Below are positions 1-9,067 of a stretch of 64,000 bases of DNA, one piece after another. A model generated the notes under the pieces. That model ran no database searches and had not been told where the DNA came from. It saw only the letters and a list, made by a program, of their open reading frames with translations. The stretch is from positions 1,068,001-1,132,000 of the forward strand of contig NZ_CP129113.1 of the NCBI RefSeq assembly GCF_030762805.1, in the 5' to 3' direction. Origin of the DNA: Aciduricibacillus chroicocephali (GTDB lineage: Bacteria; Bacillota; Bacilli; Bacillales; Amphibacillaceae). How positions within the stretch are numbered: the first letter of the stretch is position 1; each line of letters begins with the position of its first letter. The position numbers were made by a program, and so were the translations under genes.

Positions 1-351
1 ATTGCTGTGAATGATGAGCTTGCTGTTTTTAATGATGCTCTTCATCAAGCTGCTCGCGTTCTCAGAACAGGAGGAAGGATAGCAGTTATTACTTTCCACT
101 CCCTTGAGGATCGCATTGCTAAACAGGCTTTCAAGAAGTGGAGTAGTAATCTGCCTGTGCCACGTAATCTTCCAGTCGTGCCAACAGATCATTTGGCACC
201 GTTCAAGCTTGTAGATAAGAAGGCGATTTTGCCTGATGAAAAAGAATTAAATGAAAATAGAAGATCCCGATCGGCGAAACTTCGGATTGCCGAAAAAGTG
301 CGGGAATGGGATGATACTTTTCAATATGAGGAAGGATGGAACAAAAAATGA
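1..351 (+). CDS. rsmH: 16S rRNA m4C1402 methyltransferase RsmH (MraW), C-terminal part
   Basis: The gene enters from the left edge, so only about the last 116 residues are present; the reading frame is open from base 1. The family uses S-adenosylmethionine to methylate N4 of C1402 in 16S rRNA. The visible part shows the conserved stretches IAVNDEL, LRTGGRIAVITFHSLEDRI and the basic tail with NRRSRSAKLR, all typical of the RsmH C-terminus. It is the upstream neighbour of ftsL, as expected in the dcw cluster, and its stop codon overlaps the likely ftsL start in an ATGA. Nothing can be said about its start or promoter. Confidence 0.96.
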   Translation: MAVNDELAVFNDALHQAARVLRTGGRIAVITFHSLEDRIAKQAFKKWSSNLPVPRNLPVVPTDHLAPFKLVDKKAILPDEKELNENRRSRSAKLRIAEKVREWDDTFQYEEGWNKK

Positions 352-716
352 GCGCCAACCATGCCCGTAAATGGCAAGAAAGCTATACCCCGCCAGTACG
401 GAAGAAACAGGTCACAGTACGTGTACATAGACAAGGCTGGATCACAAAAGGTGAAAAGCTTCTCTACTCGATTGTAGCTGCCTGTACAATTCTGGGAGGA
501 ATCTATACAGTTAACTATGCATCTTCCACTGATTCTGTGAACAGAGAACTGCAGTCGGTGGAAAGCAAAGTTAAGCAGCAAAAGAGCGAAAACAACGACC
601 TGACATACGAAGTCAAAGAATTGAGCCGTCCAGAAAGAATTACGAAAATCGCAAAAGAGAATGGGCTCAAAATCCAGGACGCCAAGGTGAAACAGGCAGA
701 GCTGCTTGACAAATAG
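348..716 (+). CDS. ftsL: cell division protein FtsL
   Basis: Small bitopic division protein of the septal FtsL-DivIC-DivIB complex. The 122-residue product has a basic cytoplasmic N-terminus, one membrane segment at about residues 35-55 (LYSIVAACTILGGIYTV) and an external coiled coil (about 60-95) followed by the conserved ELSRPERITKIAKENGL. I chose ATG 348 because AAGGATGG lies 7 bp upstream; ATG 336 is in frame but sits directly against that purine stretch. With this start it overlaps rsmH by 4 bp (ATGA), which suggests translational coupling. FtsL is poorly conserved, so identity rests on size, topology and position between rsmH and pbpB. Confidence 0.93.
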   Translation: MSANHARKWQESYTPPVRKKQVTVRVHRQGWITKGEKLLYSIVAACTILGGIYTVNYASSTDSVNRELQSVESKVKQQKSENNDLTYEVKELSRPERITKIAKENGLKIQDAKVKQAELLDK

Positions 717-730
717 ACAGGAGAGCTGGC

Positions 731-2917
731 ATGAAAAAAAACAAAACTACCCACCTCATGGCCGGCATCTTAATGCTATGCTATGCGGTGGTTTTTTTGA
801 TTATTACCGGAAGATTCGTTTATGTTGAGGCTACAGGAAAGGTTTCTGGAATGGACCTTAACAAGTGGGCTGAGAGCAAAAGGACCTCATCCTACACACT
901 GCACGCTGAACGAGGAAAGATTTTTGACAATAGCGGCATGACCCTAGCTTATGACCGACCAGCGTATCGCGTCTATGCTGTGCTTGATCCTGCCTACTCG
1001 GAGAATTCGGATAAGCCTTTGCATGTTACAGATGCGCATAAGACGGCGAAGCAGCTTGCCCCGATGCTCGACATGGCTGTTAGCGAAGTGGAGAGCAGAA
1101 TAGAAGCAGGCATGCGCAAAAAAGCATTCCAGGTCGAATTCGGCGTAAAAGGCAAGAACATTTATCAGAGCAAGAAGGACGCAATTGAAAAGAAACATAT
1201 ACAAGGCATCCAATTTGCTGAAGAACCGAGCCGCTACTATCCAAACGGTCTGTTTGCTTCACATATCATTGGTTTTGCAAAGAGAGACGATAAAGGCGAT
1301 ATCAATGGAATTGCCGGTATGGAAAAAGAGATGGACTCAATCCTTAAGGGAAAGGATGGCTACATCTCTTATAAGCGGGATAAATATAATAAAAAGCTGC
1401 TTAATCCAGATGAAGTTGTCAAAAAACCACATGATGGTAAGGATATTCATTTGACAATCGATCAAAAAATCCAGACATTGCTTGAGGATGTAATGGGTAA
1501 CATGCAGCAAAAATATGATCCAGAGCGGATGATCGCAATCATTATGAATCCGAAGACTGGTGAGATTGTGGCAATGAGTAACCGGCCAAGCTACAATCCG
1601 AATCAGCCAAATGATGTGGAAAACTGGTACAATGATGCGATTTCTACACCTTTTGAAGCTGGTTCGACAATGAAAATGTTCACTTGGGCTGCTGCAATTG
1701 AAGAGAATGTTTATAATGGAAATGAACTGTACAAGTCAGGACGTTACAAAATAAATGAACGTACAGGCCCAGTAGTCGACCATAATGGTGGAGAAGGCTG
1801 GGGACCGATTTCATACGATGAAGGGTTTCAACGTTCATCGAATGTTGCAGCCGCAAAGCTCGAATGGGAAAAAATTGGACCTGATAAGTATCTTCAGTAT
1901 TTAAAGTCTTTCCATTTTGATCAGAAGACAGGAATTGACTTACCAGGAGAAGTATCTGGGAAAATCTTATACAACTGGCCGCTTGAGAAGCTGACAACCT
2001 CCTTCGGTCAGGGTAGTACAGTTACCCCGATCCAGCAAATGACTGCCGCAAGCGCTATTGCAAATGGCGGCAAGATGATGCGACCTTACATCATTCAAAA
2101 AATCGTAGATCCTACAACAAAGAAAGTTGTAAAAGAAAAGAAACCTGAAGTCATAGGCCAGCCGATTTCTAAAGAAACGTCTGAGCAGATGCGCGAATTA
2201 CTGGGTTCAGTCGTAACAGGCGAAGAGGGAACAGGTAAAGCATACAAGCTTTCTGACTACTCGGTTGCTGGTAAGACTGGAACCGCTCAAATTCCGAGAG
2301 AAGACGGACCGGGCTATATGTACGGACATAGTAATTATGTGTTCTCATTCCTCGGGATGGCACCAAAGGATGATCCGCAGTTGATGATGTATGTTGCGGT
2401 TAAGCAGCCGAACTTAAAACCGACTGAGGTAGGCAGCGAACCAGGGGCATTCATCTTTAAAAATGTTATGGAAAATGCCTTGCAATACATGAATATCAAT
2501 CCGGATATGAAGAAAGAGAAAAAGACAAAGGCAGTTAAAATGCCTGATCTTGAAGGGTTGACAATCGAAGAGGCAAAACAGAAACTTAAAGAAAGCGGAT
2601 TGGAAGCTGTGGTCATTGGTGATGGTAAGCAAGTCACTGAAGTGAGTGAAAATGCTGGTGAGCCGATGTTATCAGGAGACAAAGTAATGGTACTGAGCGA
2701 TCAGCCTGTAATTCCGAATATGAAAGGCTGGTCCATGCGTGAAGTCCAAGAATTTGCGAATTTAGCCGATTTGAAGCTTGAGACAATCGGTAACGGATTT
2801 GCAACAAGACAAAGCATTAAACCAGGAAAACCTTTCAAAAAAAATGCATATCTCGGTGTCGAATTCCTCGAACCGGGAGAAAAAGAAACGAAACAACAAC
2901 CTTCAGAAGTCCGATGA
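731..2917 (+). CDS. pbpB: division transpeptidase PBP2B, class B, with two PASTA domains
   Basis: Septal class B penicillin-binding protein that cross-links peptidoglycan at the division site. 728 residues: short cytoplasmic tail, membrane anchor at about 9-30, a dimerisation domain, then the transpeptidase domain with the three catalytic motifs STMK (nucleophile Ser near residue 312), SSN and KTGTAQ. Two PASTA repeats follow at the C-terminus (KMPDLEGLTIEEAKQKL and IPNMKGWSMREVQEF). The start follows AGGAGAG at good distance. It lies 14 bp after ftsL and ends just before a strong palindromic terminator, so rsmH-ftsL-pbpB probably ends here as a unit. Length and order match the Bacillus family member. 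Confidence 0.96.
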   Translation: MKKNKTTHLMAGILMLCYAVVFLIITGRFVYVEATGKVSGMDLNKWAESKRTSSYTLHAERGKIFDNSGMTLAYDRPAYRVYAVLDPAYSENSDKPLHVTDAHKTAKQLAPMLDMAVSEVESRIEAGMRKKAFQVEFGVKGKNIYQSKKDAIEKKHIQGIQFAEEPSRYYPNGLFASHIIGFAKRDDKGDINGIAGMEKEMDSILKGKDGYISYKRDKYNKKLLNPDEVVKKPHDGKDIHLTIDQKIQTLLEDVMGNMQQKYDPERMIAIIMNPKTGEIVAMSNRPSYNPNQPNDVENWYNDAISTPFEAGSTMKMFTWAAAIEENVYNGNELYKSGRYKINERTGPVVDHNGGEGWGPISYDEGFQRSSNVAAAKLEWEKIGPDKYLQYLKSFHFDQKTGIDLPGEVSGKILYNWPLEKLTTSFGQGSTVTPIQQMTAASAIANGGKMMRPYIIQKIVDPTTKKVVKEKKPEVIGQPISKETSEQMRELLGSVVTGEEGTGKAYKLSDYSVAGKTGTAQIPREDGPGYMYGHSNYVFSFLGMAPKDDPQLMMYVAVKQPNLKPTEVGSEPGAFIFKNVMENALQYMNINPDMKKEKKTKAVKMPDLEGLTIEEAKQKLKESGLEAVVIGDGKQVTEVSENAGEPMLSGDKVMVLSDQPVIPNMKGWSMREVQEFANLADLKLETIGNGFATRQSIKPGKPFKKNAYLGVEFLEPGEKETKQQPSEVR

Positions 2918-2927
2918 TAAAAGTCTA

Positions 2928-2965
2928 AAGGAACGTTCCATAACTTATGGAACGTTCCTTTTTTG
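2928..2965 (+). terminator. palindromic rho-independent terminator after pbpB
   Basis: Two 16-bp arms (2928-2943 and 2945-2960) are exact reverse complements around one central base, followed by a T run. Each arm contains GGAACGTTCC, itself a perfect palindrome. It separates pbpB from spoVD. Confidence 0.9.
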
Positions 2966-3122
2966 TTTAAAGGGAATATGCCGCAAAAGCTGAAAGGCTT
3001 TAGGGATGGAATGGTTTTTTTACTTAGAGCTATTCTATTTTTTCTCTTTTTGCTAACGGTTCTTTTCTATTGGCCTGTTTCATATATTATGTGCAAGCCT
3101 GTCTATGAAGAGGGGATTGCAG

Positions 3123-5060
3123 ATGAAACGTGTATCAAATGTTATAGTCAGAAGGCGGATTGTTACTGTATTTTTATTTGGTTTGCTCATTTTTTCGGTG
3201 ATTATGGTCCGACTTGGCTATGTCCAGTTCATCATTGGGGATAAACTTACTGGCATGGCGGATGACTCATGGAGCCGCGATGTAAAGTTCGAACCGAATC
3301 GAGGAAAGATCCTTGACCGTAATGGTGTTGCGTTAGCTGAAAATGTATCGGCACCTTCTCTTGTTGTCGTGCCGCGCCAAATAAAGAATCCGCAACAAAC
3401 TTCTGAACAGCTCGCAAAAATACTCGACATGCCTGTCAAAAAAGCTTATGAAAAGCTGACGATGCAGACGAGCTCAGTTGCGTTTAAGCCGGAAGGTAGA
3501 AAGTTATCAGATGAACAAGCGAAGGCGATACGAGCATTAGATCTCGATGGGGTTTATCTTGCGAAAGATGCAAAACGCCACTATCCATATGGTAATCATC
3601 TGTCACATGTACTTGGATTTACCGGTATTGACAACCAAGGGCTCATGGGACTGGAATTGTACTATGACGAAAATCTGAAAGGAGAGAAAGGCAGTCTCTC
3701 ATACTATTCAGATGCTAAGGGCAGAAAAATGAAACAGTTGGCAGACAGATATACTTCTCCCCAAGATGGACTTGATTTGAAGACGAGCATTGATTCCAAG
3801 GTCCAGACTATTATTGAGAGGGAGCTAGATATCGCTGTTGAGAAGTACAATCCGGACGGTGCGCTAGCTATTGCTGTCAATCCGAAGACCGGAGGCGTCC
3901 TAGGTATGAGCAGTCGGCCAAATTTTTACCCCGAAAACTACCAGGAAGTCGATCCTAAAATCTTTGATCGCAATTTGCCGATCTGGAGCACATATGAACC
4001 TGGATCCACTTTTAAAATCATCACGCTTGCTGCAGCACTTGAAGAAGGACTTGTAAATCTTGAGAAGGATACATTTAATGACTCAGGTTCGGTGACAGTT
4101 GGGGGAGCAAGGTTGCGCTGTTGGAAGAGTGGTGGACATGGGCATCAGACTTTCCTTGAAGTTGTCCAGAACTCATGCAACCCCGGTTTTGTAAGCCTCG
4201 GTAATAAACTAGGCGATAAAAAACTCTTTTCCTATATTCGCAACTTTGGTTTTGGCTCAAAGACAGGAATTGATCTTCAAGGAGAAGGAAGTGGTATTCT
4301 CTTCAAGCCTGAAAATGTCGGACCGATTGAACTGGCGACGACAGCATTCGGCCAGGGAGTATCTGTGACACCAATACAGCAAGTCATGGCAGTAGCAGCT
4401 TCCGTTAATGGTGGCTATTTGTATGAACCACATATTGCCAGTGAATGGATTGACTCAAAAACAGGAGAAACGGTAGAGAAAATTGAACCGAAAATAACAC
4501 GCCGTGTCATTTCAGAAGAAACGTCCAAAGAAGTTCGGAATGCTTTGGAAAGCGTAGTAGCGAAAGGAACTGGAAGGCCTGCATTTGTGGAAGGGTTCCG
4601 AGTAGGGGGAAAAACAGGGACAGCCCAAAAAGTAGGTACTGACGGTCGCTATATGAAAAACAACCATATTGTTTCCTTTATCGGTATTGCACCAGCCGAT
4701 GATCCGGAAATTGTTGTCTATGTTGCGGTAGATAACCCTAAAGGAACTGTTCAGTTCGGGGGCGTTGTTTCCGCACCAATTGTTGGTAATATAATTGGTG
4801 ACAGTTTGAGGGCAATGGAAGTGAAGCCACGTAAGAAGGGACTTGATAAAGAAGTCCAATGGCCAGACATGCCGAAAGTGGAAGTACCTGAATTGATCGG
4901 TCTGGAAAAAGAAGAACTACAAAAATATATGACCAATCTAAAAATCGAAACGAGCGGAAAAGGGACACATGTTATCGATCAGGAACCTCGAGCAGGGACT
5001 AAAGTTGAAGAAGGCACAAAAATCAGAATTTACTTATCTTCCGAAAGCGTTCGTGATTGA
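3123..5060 (+). CDS. spoVD: sporulation-specific penicillin-binding protein SpoVD
   Basis: Class B transpeptidase needed for spore cortex peptidoglycan, acting in the mother cell with SpoVE. About 645 residues: N-terminal membrane anchor (about 10-33), dimerisation domain, transpeptidase motifs STFK (Ser near 295), SCN and KTGTAQ, and a single C-terminal PASTA domain starting around VEVPELIGLEKEELQKY. One PASTA repeat and position after pbpB separate it from PBP2B. I chose ATG 3123 because AGAGGGG lies about 7 bp upstream; ATG 3105 is in frame but overlaps that site region. The 157-bp gap after the pbpB terminator must hold its own promoter, expected to be sigma-E dependent, but I see no convincing match. 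Confidence 0.95.
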   Translation: MKRVSNVIVRRRIVTVFLFGLLIFSVIMVRLGYVQFIIGDKLTGMADDSWSRDVKFEPNRGKILDRNGVALAENVSAPSLVVVPRQIKNPQQTSEQLAKILDMPVKKAYEKLTMQTSSVAFKPEGRKLSDEQAKAIRALDLDGVYLAKDAKRHYPYGNHLSHVLGFTGIDNQGLMGLELYYDENLKGEKGSLSYYSDAKGRKMKQLADRYTSPQDGLDLKTSIDSKVQTIIERELDIAVEKYNPDGALAIAVNPKTGGVLGMSSRPNFYPENYQEVDPKIFDRNLPIWSTYEPGSTFKIITLAAALEEGLVNLEKDTFNDSGSVTVGGARLRCWKSGGHGHQTFLEVVQNSCNPGFVSLGNKLGDKKLFSYIRNFGFGSKTGIDLQGEGSGILFKPENVGPIELATTAFGQGVSVTPIQQVMAVAASVNGGYLYEPHIASEWIDSKTGETVEKIEPKITRRVISEETSKEVRNALESVVAKGTGRPAFVEGFRVGGKTGTAQKVGTDGRYMKNNHIVSFIGIAPADDPEIVVYVAVDNPKGTVQFGGVVSAPIVGNIIGDSLRAMEVKPRKKGLDKEVQWPDMPKVEVPELIGLEKEELQKYMTNLKIETSGKGTHVIDQEPRAGTKVEEGTKIRIYLSSESVRD

Positions 5061-5079
5061 CTCCCAAATTTGCTATAAT
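5057..5079 (+). promoter_or_regulatory. extended -10 promoter candidate upstream of murE
   Basis: TGC-TATAAT at 5071-5079 is a perfect extended -10 element. TTGACT at 5057-5062 overlaps the spoVD stop codon but lies only 11 bp from the -10, too close for a normal -35, so recognition would depend on the extended -10. It would drive murE and the genes after it. Confidence 0.5.
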
Positions 5080-5190
5080 ATCTATTGGAAGAAAGGCGTT
5101 TTTCATAAATTAGTTCGAAAAACCGTCAAAAAATGATATTTTCTTTCGGAATAGTATATTTCAAACTTTGTGAGATGGGATTGTTCTGCT

Positions 5191-6660
5191 ATGAAACTAG
5201 GTAAACTGATAGAAAGCCTGCCATTCAGTAAATGTCCGGAAGGCAGCGAACAGATTGAAATTGAGACAATAGAGATGGATTCAAGAGCCGCAAGAAGCGG
5301 TGCTCTTTTTGTATGTGTCAAAGGTTTTACGGTTGATGGTCATGATTTCGCGTCACAAGCGGAGGAAAAAGGCGCTGCGGCAATTATAGCCGAGCGTCCG
5401 CTTGATGTCAGCGTCCCGGTCATCATCGTCTCAGATACAACACAGGCGTTAGCGGAACTCTCGAACTGCTTCTATGGAGAACCGACTCGCAATATGAATC
5501 TGATCGGAGTAACAGGTACAAATGGCAAGACAACAGTTACATACTTGCTAGAGCAAATCTTCAATAGATTCAATCAAAAAACTGGTATTATCGGTACAAT
5601 TCAAATGAAAATCGGTGACGAAACAATACCGTCCGAGAATACAACACCGGATGCACTTCTGCTCCAGAAAACTTTCCATAAAATGCAGGATGCACACGTG
5701 GATACTGCCATTATGGAAGTATCATCCCACGCGCTTGATCTTGGCCGTGTTCATGGCTGTGATTTTGATGTAGCAATTTTTACGAATCTATCTCAAGACC
5801 ATCTGGATTATCATAAAGACATGGATGAATATTTACATGCAAAAAGCCTCCTATTCTCCCGTCTAGGCAACATATATGGTAATACTGGTCGTAAATTTGC
5901 CATTTTGAATGCCGATGATAAGCATTTTGATTATTTGAAAAGAAGTACGGCTCAGCATATCCTTGCCTATGGCATTGAGAATGACGCTGATATTAAGGCG
6001 GAAAATGTTGAGCTTGCTGTTACTCACACGGCATTCAAACTAGTTACTCCTTTAGGAGAGACAGAAATTTACAGCCATCTTATCGGCATGTTCAACATTT
6101 ATAATATGCTTGCTGCAGCAGGTGCTGCCATCGCAAAAGGTGTCCCGCTTAACATAATCAAAGAAGCATTCGAGGCGATTCCAGGGGTGGATGGCCGATT
6201 TGAAGCTGTTCGCGAAGGTCAGGATTTCGCAGTAATAGTCGACTATGCCCACACACCTGATTCCTTGGAGAATGTTCTTCTGACAATTAAAGAGTTCGCG
6301 AAGGGTAAAGTATATGTCGTTGTAGGCTGTGGAGGCGATCGTGACCGTTCAAAACGCCCGCTTATGGCAGGAATTGCAGTGAAGCATGCGGACCAGGCAA
6401 TTCTTACATCCGATAATCCGCGTACTGAAGATCCGGATCGCATCCTCGATGATATGGCTGAAGGGCTTGATCCAGCAGTTTATACTCGTATTACGGATCG
6501 TAAAGAAGCGATAGAACATGCGGTCAACTTGGCTGAACCGAATGATATCATTCTGATTGCAGGCAAGGGACATGAAACATATCAGATAATTGGCCATACA
6601 AAGATTGATTTTGACGACAGGGTGGCAGCACGCGAAGCCATTCGCCGCAAAGGAGAGTAA
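5191..6660 (+). CDS. murE: UDP-MurNAc-tripeptide synthetase MurE (meso-diaminopimelate adding)
   Basis: Cytoplasmic ATP-dependent ligase adding the third residue to UDP-MurNAc-L-Ala-D-Glu. Mur ligase fold: N-terminal substrate domain, the ATP loop GVTGTNGKTT at about 113-122, the central domain with MEVSSHAL and NLSQDHLDYH, and the C-terminal domain. The motif DNPRTEDP is the one that marks ligases using meso-diaminopimelate rather than lysine, so this organism should make a DAP-type wall precursor. ATG 5191 gives the usual MKLGKLIE start and 489 residues; GTG 5170 is in frame but lacks a clear ribosome site. murF starts 3 bp after the stop. Confidence 0.96.
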   Translation: MKLGKLIESLPFSKCPEGSEQIEIETIEMDSRAARSGALFVCVKGFTVDGHDFASQAEEKGAAAIIAERPLDVSVPVIIVSDTTQALAELSNCFYGEPTRNMNLIGVTGTNGKTTVTYLLEQIFNRFNQKTGIIGTIQMKIGDETIPSENTTPDALLLQKTFHKMQDAHVDTAIMEVSSHALDLGRVHGCDFDVAIFTNLSQDHLDYHKDMDEYLHAKSLLFSRLGNIYGNTGRKFAILNADDKHFDYLKRSTAQHILAYGIENDADIKAENVELAVTHTAFKLVTPLGETEIYSHLIGMFNIYNMLAAAGAAIAKGVPLNIIKEAFEAIPGVDGRFEAVREGQDFAVIVDYAHTPDSLENVLLTIKEFAKGKVYVVVGCGGDRDRSKRPLMAGIAVKHADQAILTSDNPRTEDPDRILDDMAEGLDPAVYTRITDRKEAIEHAVNLAEPNDIILIAGKGHETYQIIGHTKIDFDDRVAAREAIRRKGE

Positions 6661-6663
6661 ATA

Positions 6664-8043
6664 ATGTTTGCGATTGATTTTTTACAGCAGCTTTTTCCTG
6701 ACAATCAGCTGAATGGGAAATTTGCAGGTGATGAAATCAGCCAAGTTTCGACAGACAGCCGAGGGGATTTATCCGGCAGCTTGTTCGTTCCGCTCCGCGG
6801 CGATCGCTTTGATGGCCATGACTTTGCGAAAGGTGCAGTAGAAGCGGGAGCAGTTGCAGTTCTATGGGATCGGACGCTTCCTGTTCCGGGAGAAATTCAT
6901 TCAAGCGCTGCTGTATTTTTTGTTGAAGATACGCTTCTTGCACTTCAGCAATTGGCACAAAGCTATCGTAAACTCGTTGATCCGCGCGTTATTGGAATTA
7001 CCGGTTCCAATGGTAAGACGACGACCAAGGACCTTGTAGCTGCAGTTCTCGGCACAAGCTTACGGACACATTGGACAAAGGGTAACTTGAATAATCATAT
7101 TGGAGTGCCACTTACCATTCTGGGCATGCCTCGCGATACGGAGATGCTCATCGTGGAAATGGGTATGAATCATGCGGGGGAAATCGAGCTGCTTTCGAAT
7201 ATTGCCCAGCCTGATTACGCAATAATTACAAATATAGGTGAATCCCACATTGAATATCTAGGTTCGCGAGAAGGAATAGCTGCTGCCAAATTGGAAATTG
7301 TCTCAGGCCTCTCAAATGAAGGCAAACTGATCATCGATGGCGACGAGCCATTACTTGAGACAGTTCACGACTCAAGCCAGACAATTACATGCGGTTTTTC
7401 AAATGCGTGTCAACTTCAAATTGTAAATGCATCAGTAATCGATGAAGGTACTATATTTTCTCTAAGAGACGGTACTGAGTTCAAAGTTGGGCTTTATGGC
7501 CGTCATCATGCAAAGAATGCAAGTTATGCGATTGCACTCGGGCGTTTGCTTGGTATAAGTGATGCCGCCATTCGTGAAGGTCTTGCAAATATTATGATGA
7601 CAGGGATGCGTTTCCAGAAGGTCGAAGGCAGAAATGGTGCGATGTTGATTAATGATGCATACAATGCGTCACCGACTTCCATGAAAGCTGCAATAGATGT
7701 GGTCCGTGAAATGGATGGATATGAAAGGAAGATCGTCATTCTCGGTGATATATTCGAGCTCGGTTCACATGCACAAGAGCTGCATATTTCAGTAGCACCG
7801 CATATTAAGGAACCGATTGACGCCCTCTTTACATACGGAGAGTTGTCTAAACTTATTGGGACTAAAGTTAACGAACTTGATCCACAGATCGCAACAGCTC
7901 ATTATTCTGATGCAAACGGACTTGTCCAAGCGCTGGAACCGTATCTTGAAGCAGGTACTGTCCTGCTGTTCAAAGCATCTCGCGGCATGAAGATGGAACA
8001 GGTTATTAACCTGCTTGCCGTGCAAGAGACAAATCAACTGTAG
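6664..8043 (+). CDS. murF: UDP-MurNAc-tripeptide:D-Ala-D-Ala ligase MurF
   Basis: ATP-dependent ligase that adds the D-Ala-D-Ala dipeptide to make the UDP-MurNAc-pentapeptide. 459 residues with the family ATP loop [13 protein letters not shown], the central motifs MNHAGEIELLS and NIGESHIEYLGS, and NDAYNASPTSM followed by ILGDIFELG in the C-terminal domain. AAGGAGAG precedes the ATG, partly inside the end of murE, and the genes are only 3 bp apart, so the two are cotranscribed and likely translationally linked. It supplies the substrate for MraY, the next gene. Confidence 0.96.
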   Translation: MFAIDFLQQLFPDNQLNGKFAGDEISQVSTDSRGDLSGSLFVPLRGDRFDGHDFAKGAVEAGAVAVLWDRTLPVPGEIHSSAAVFFVEDTLLALQQLAQSYRKLVDPRVIGITGSNGKTTTKDLVAAVLGTSLRTHWTKGNLNNHIGVPLTILGMPRDTEMLIVEMGMNHAGEIELLSNIAQPDYAIITNIGESHIEYLGSREGIAAAKLEIVSGLSNEGKLIIDGDEPLLETVHDSSQTITCGFSNACQLQIVNASVIDEGTIFSLRDGTEFKVGLYGRHHAKNASYAIALGRLLGISDAAIREGLANIMMTGMRFQKVEGRNGAMLINDAYNASPTSMKAAIDVVREMDGYERKIVILGDIFELGSHAQELHISVAPHIKEPIDALFTYGELSKLIGTKVNELDPQIATAHYSDANGLVQALEPYLEAGTVLLFKASRGMKMEQVINLLAVQETNQL

Positions 8044-8080
8044 ATAAAAGAGACAGTTTTCAAGCAAAGGGGGAAGAGAA

Positions 8081-9067
8081 ATGAACACTACAGTATTAAT
8101 CATGACAATTGCCATCGCCTTTTTGATTACCGTCCTCCTGTCGCCGATTTTCATTCCGTTCCTCAGACGGTTGAAGTTCGGCCAAAGCATCAGAGAAGAA
8201 GGACCAAAATCACATATGAAGAAATCCGGTACGCCTACGATGGGCGGGATTACAATCGTGCTGAGCGTCATTCTCACATCGATTATCATGGTCGCAAAAT
8301 TCAGTTCTGCTCCGATCGGCTATGAATTGTGGCTTCTCATTTTCGTGTTGGCCGGATACGGGCTGCTTGGCTTCCTTGACGATTTCATTAAAGTGGCGAT
8401 GAAACGAAATCTTGGCCTGACTTCAAAGCAAAAAATGTTCGGCCAGATTGTAATTGCGCTCATCTTTTATTTCGTATTGCGAATGAATGATTTTCCAACA
8501 TATATCCAAATACCTGGAACGAGCATTCAATTCGATCTTGGTTGGGGCTATGCAATACTCGTCCTATTTATGCTCGTCGGTGCTTCGAATGCCGTCAATT
8601 TGACGGACGGACTTGACGGTCTGCTTGCTGGTACTGCAGCTATTGCCTTCGGTGCTTTTGCAATTTTGGCATGGTATGGTTTCCCACAGATTGAAGTTAA
8701 TATTTTTGCATTGGCAGTTGTCGGTGCATTGCTCGGCTTCCTAGTGTTTAACGCCCATCCTGCAAAAGTGTTTATGGGAGATACCGGTTCACTCGCACTT
8801 GGAGCAGCAATTGCAGCAATTGCGATTTTAACTAAGCTGGAAATACTTCTAATTATCATTGGCGGTGTATTCGTCATTGAGACCTTGTCTGTAATCATTC
8901 AGGTCATATCATTCAAAACGACAGGAAAGCGTGTATTCAAAATGAGCCCGCTGCATCATCACTATGAATTGCTAGGCTGGTCGGAATGGCGTGTCGTAAC
9001 TACATTTTGGCTCGTCGGCCTGATCTTTGCGGCTCTGGCCATTTATATTGAGGTGTGGCTAACATGA
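8081..9067 (+). CDS. mraY: phospho-MurNAc-pentapeptide translocase MraY
   Basis: Integral membrane enzyme that moves phospho-MurNAc-pentapeptide from UDP to undecaprenyl phosphate, making lipid I. 328 residues with about ten membrane helices. Family motifs are visible: GTPTMGGI near the N-terminus, FLDDF (catalytic aspartates), [21 protein letters not shown] and the cytoplasmic [12 protein letters not shown]. The ATG follows AAAGGGGGAAGAG. The last 4 bp overlap the murD start (ATGA). Order murF-mraY-murD is standard. Confidence 0.97.
   Translation: MNTTVLIMTIAIAFLITVLLSPIFIPFLRRLKFGQSIREEGPKSHMKKSGTPTMGGITIVLSVILTSIIMVAKFSSAPIGYELWLLIFVLAGYGLLGFLDDFIKVAMKRNLGLTSKQKMFGQIVIALIFYFVLRMNDFPTYIQIPGTSIQFDLGWGYAILVLFMLVGASNAVNLTDGLDGLLAGTAAIAFGAFAILAWYGFPQIEVNIFALAVVGALLGFLVFNAHPAKVFMGDTGSLALGAAIAAIAILTKLEILLIIIGGVFVIETLSVIIQVISFKTTGKRVFKMSPLHHHYELLGWSEWRVVTTFWLVGLIFAALAIYIEVWLT

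Noticed and set aside
2963-3244. Open frame encoding a hydrophobic 93-residue peptide overlapping the spoVD start
   Set aside because: No ribosome site, most of it lies out of frame inside conserved spoVD, and the hydrophobic look comes from T-rich leader DNA.
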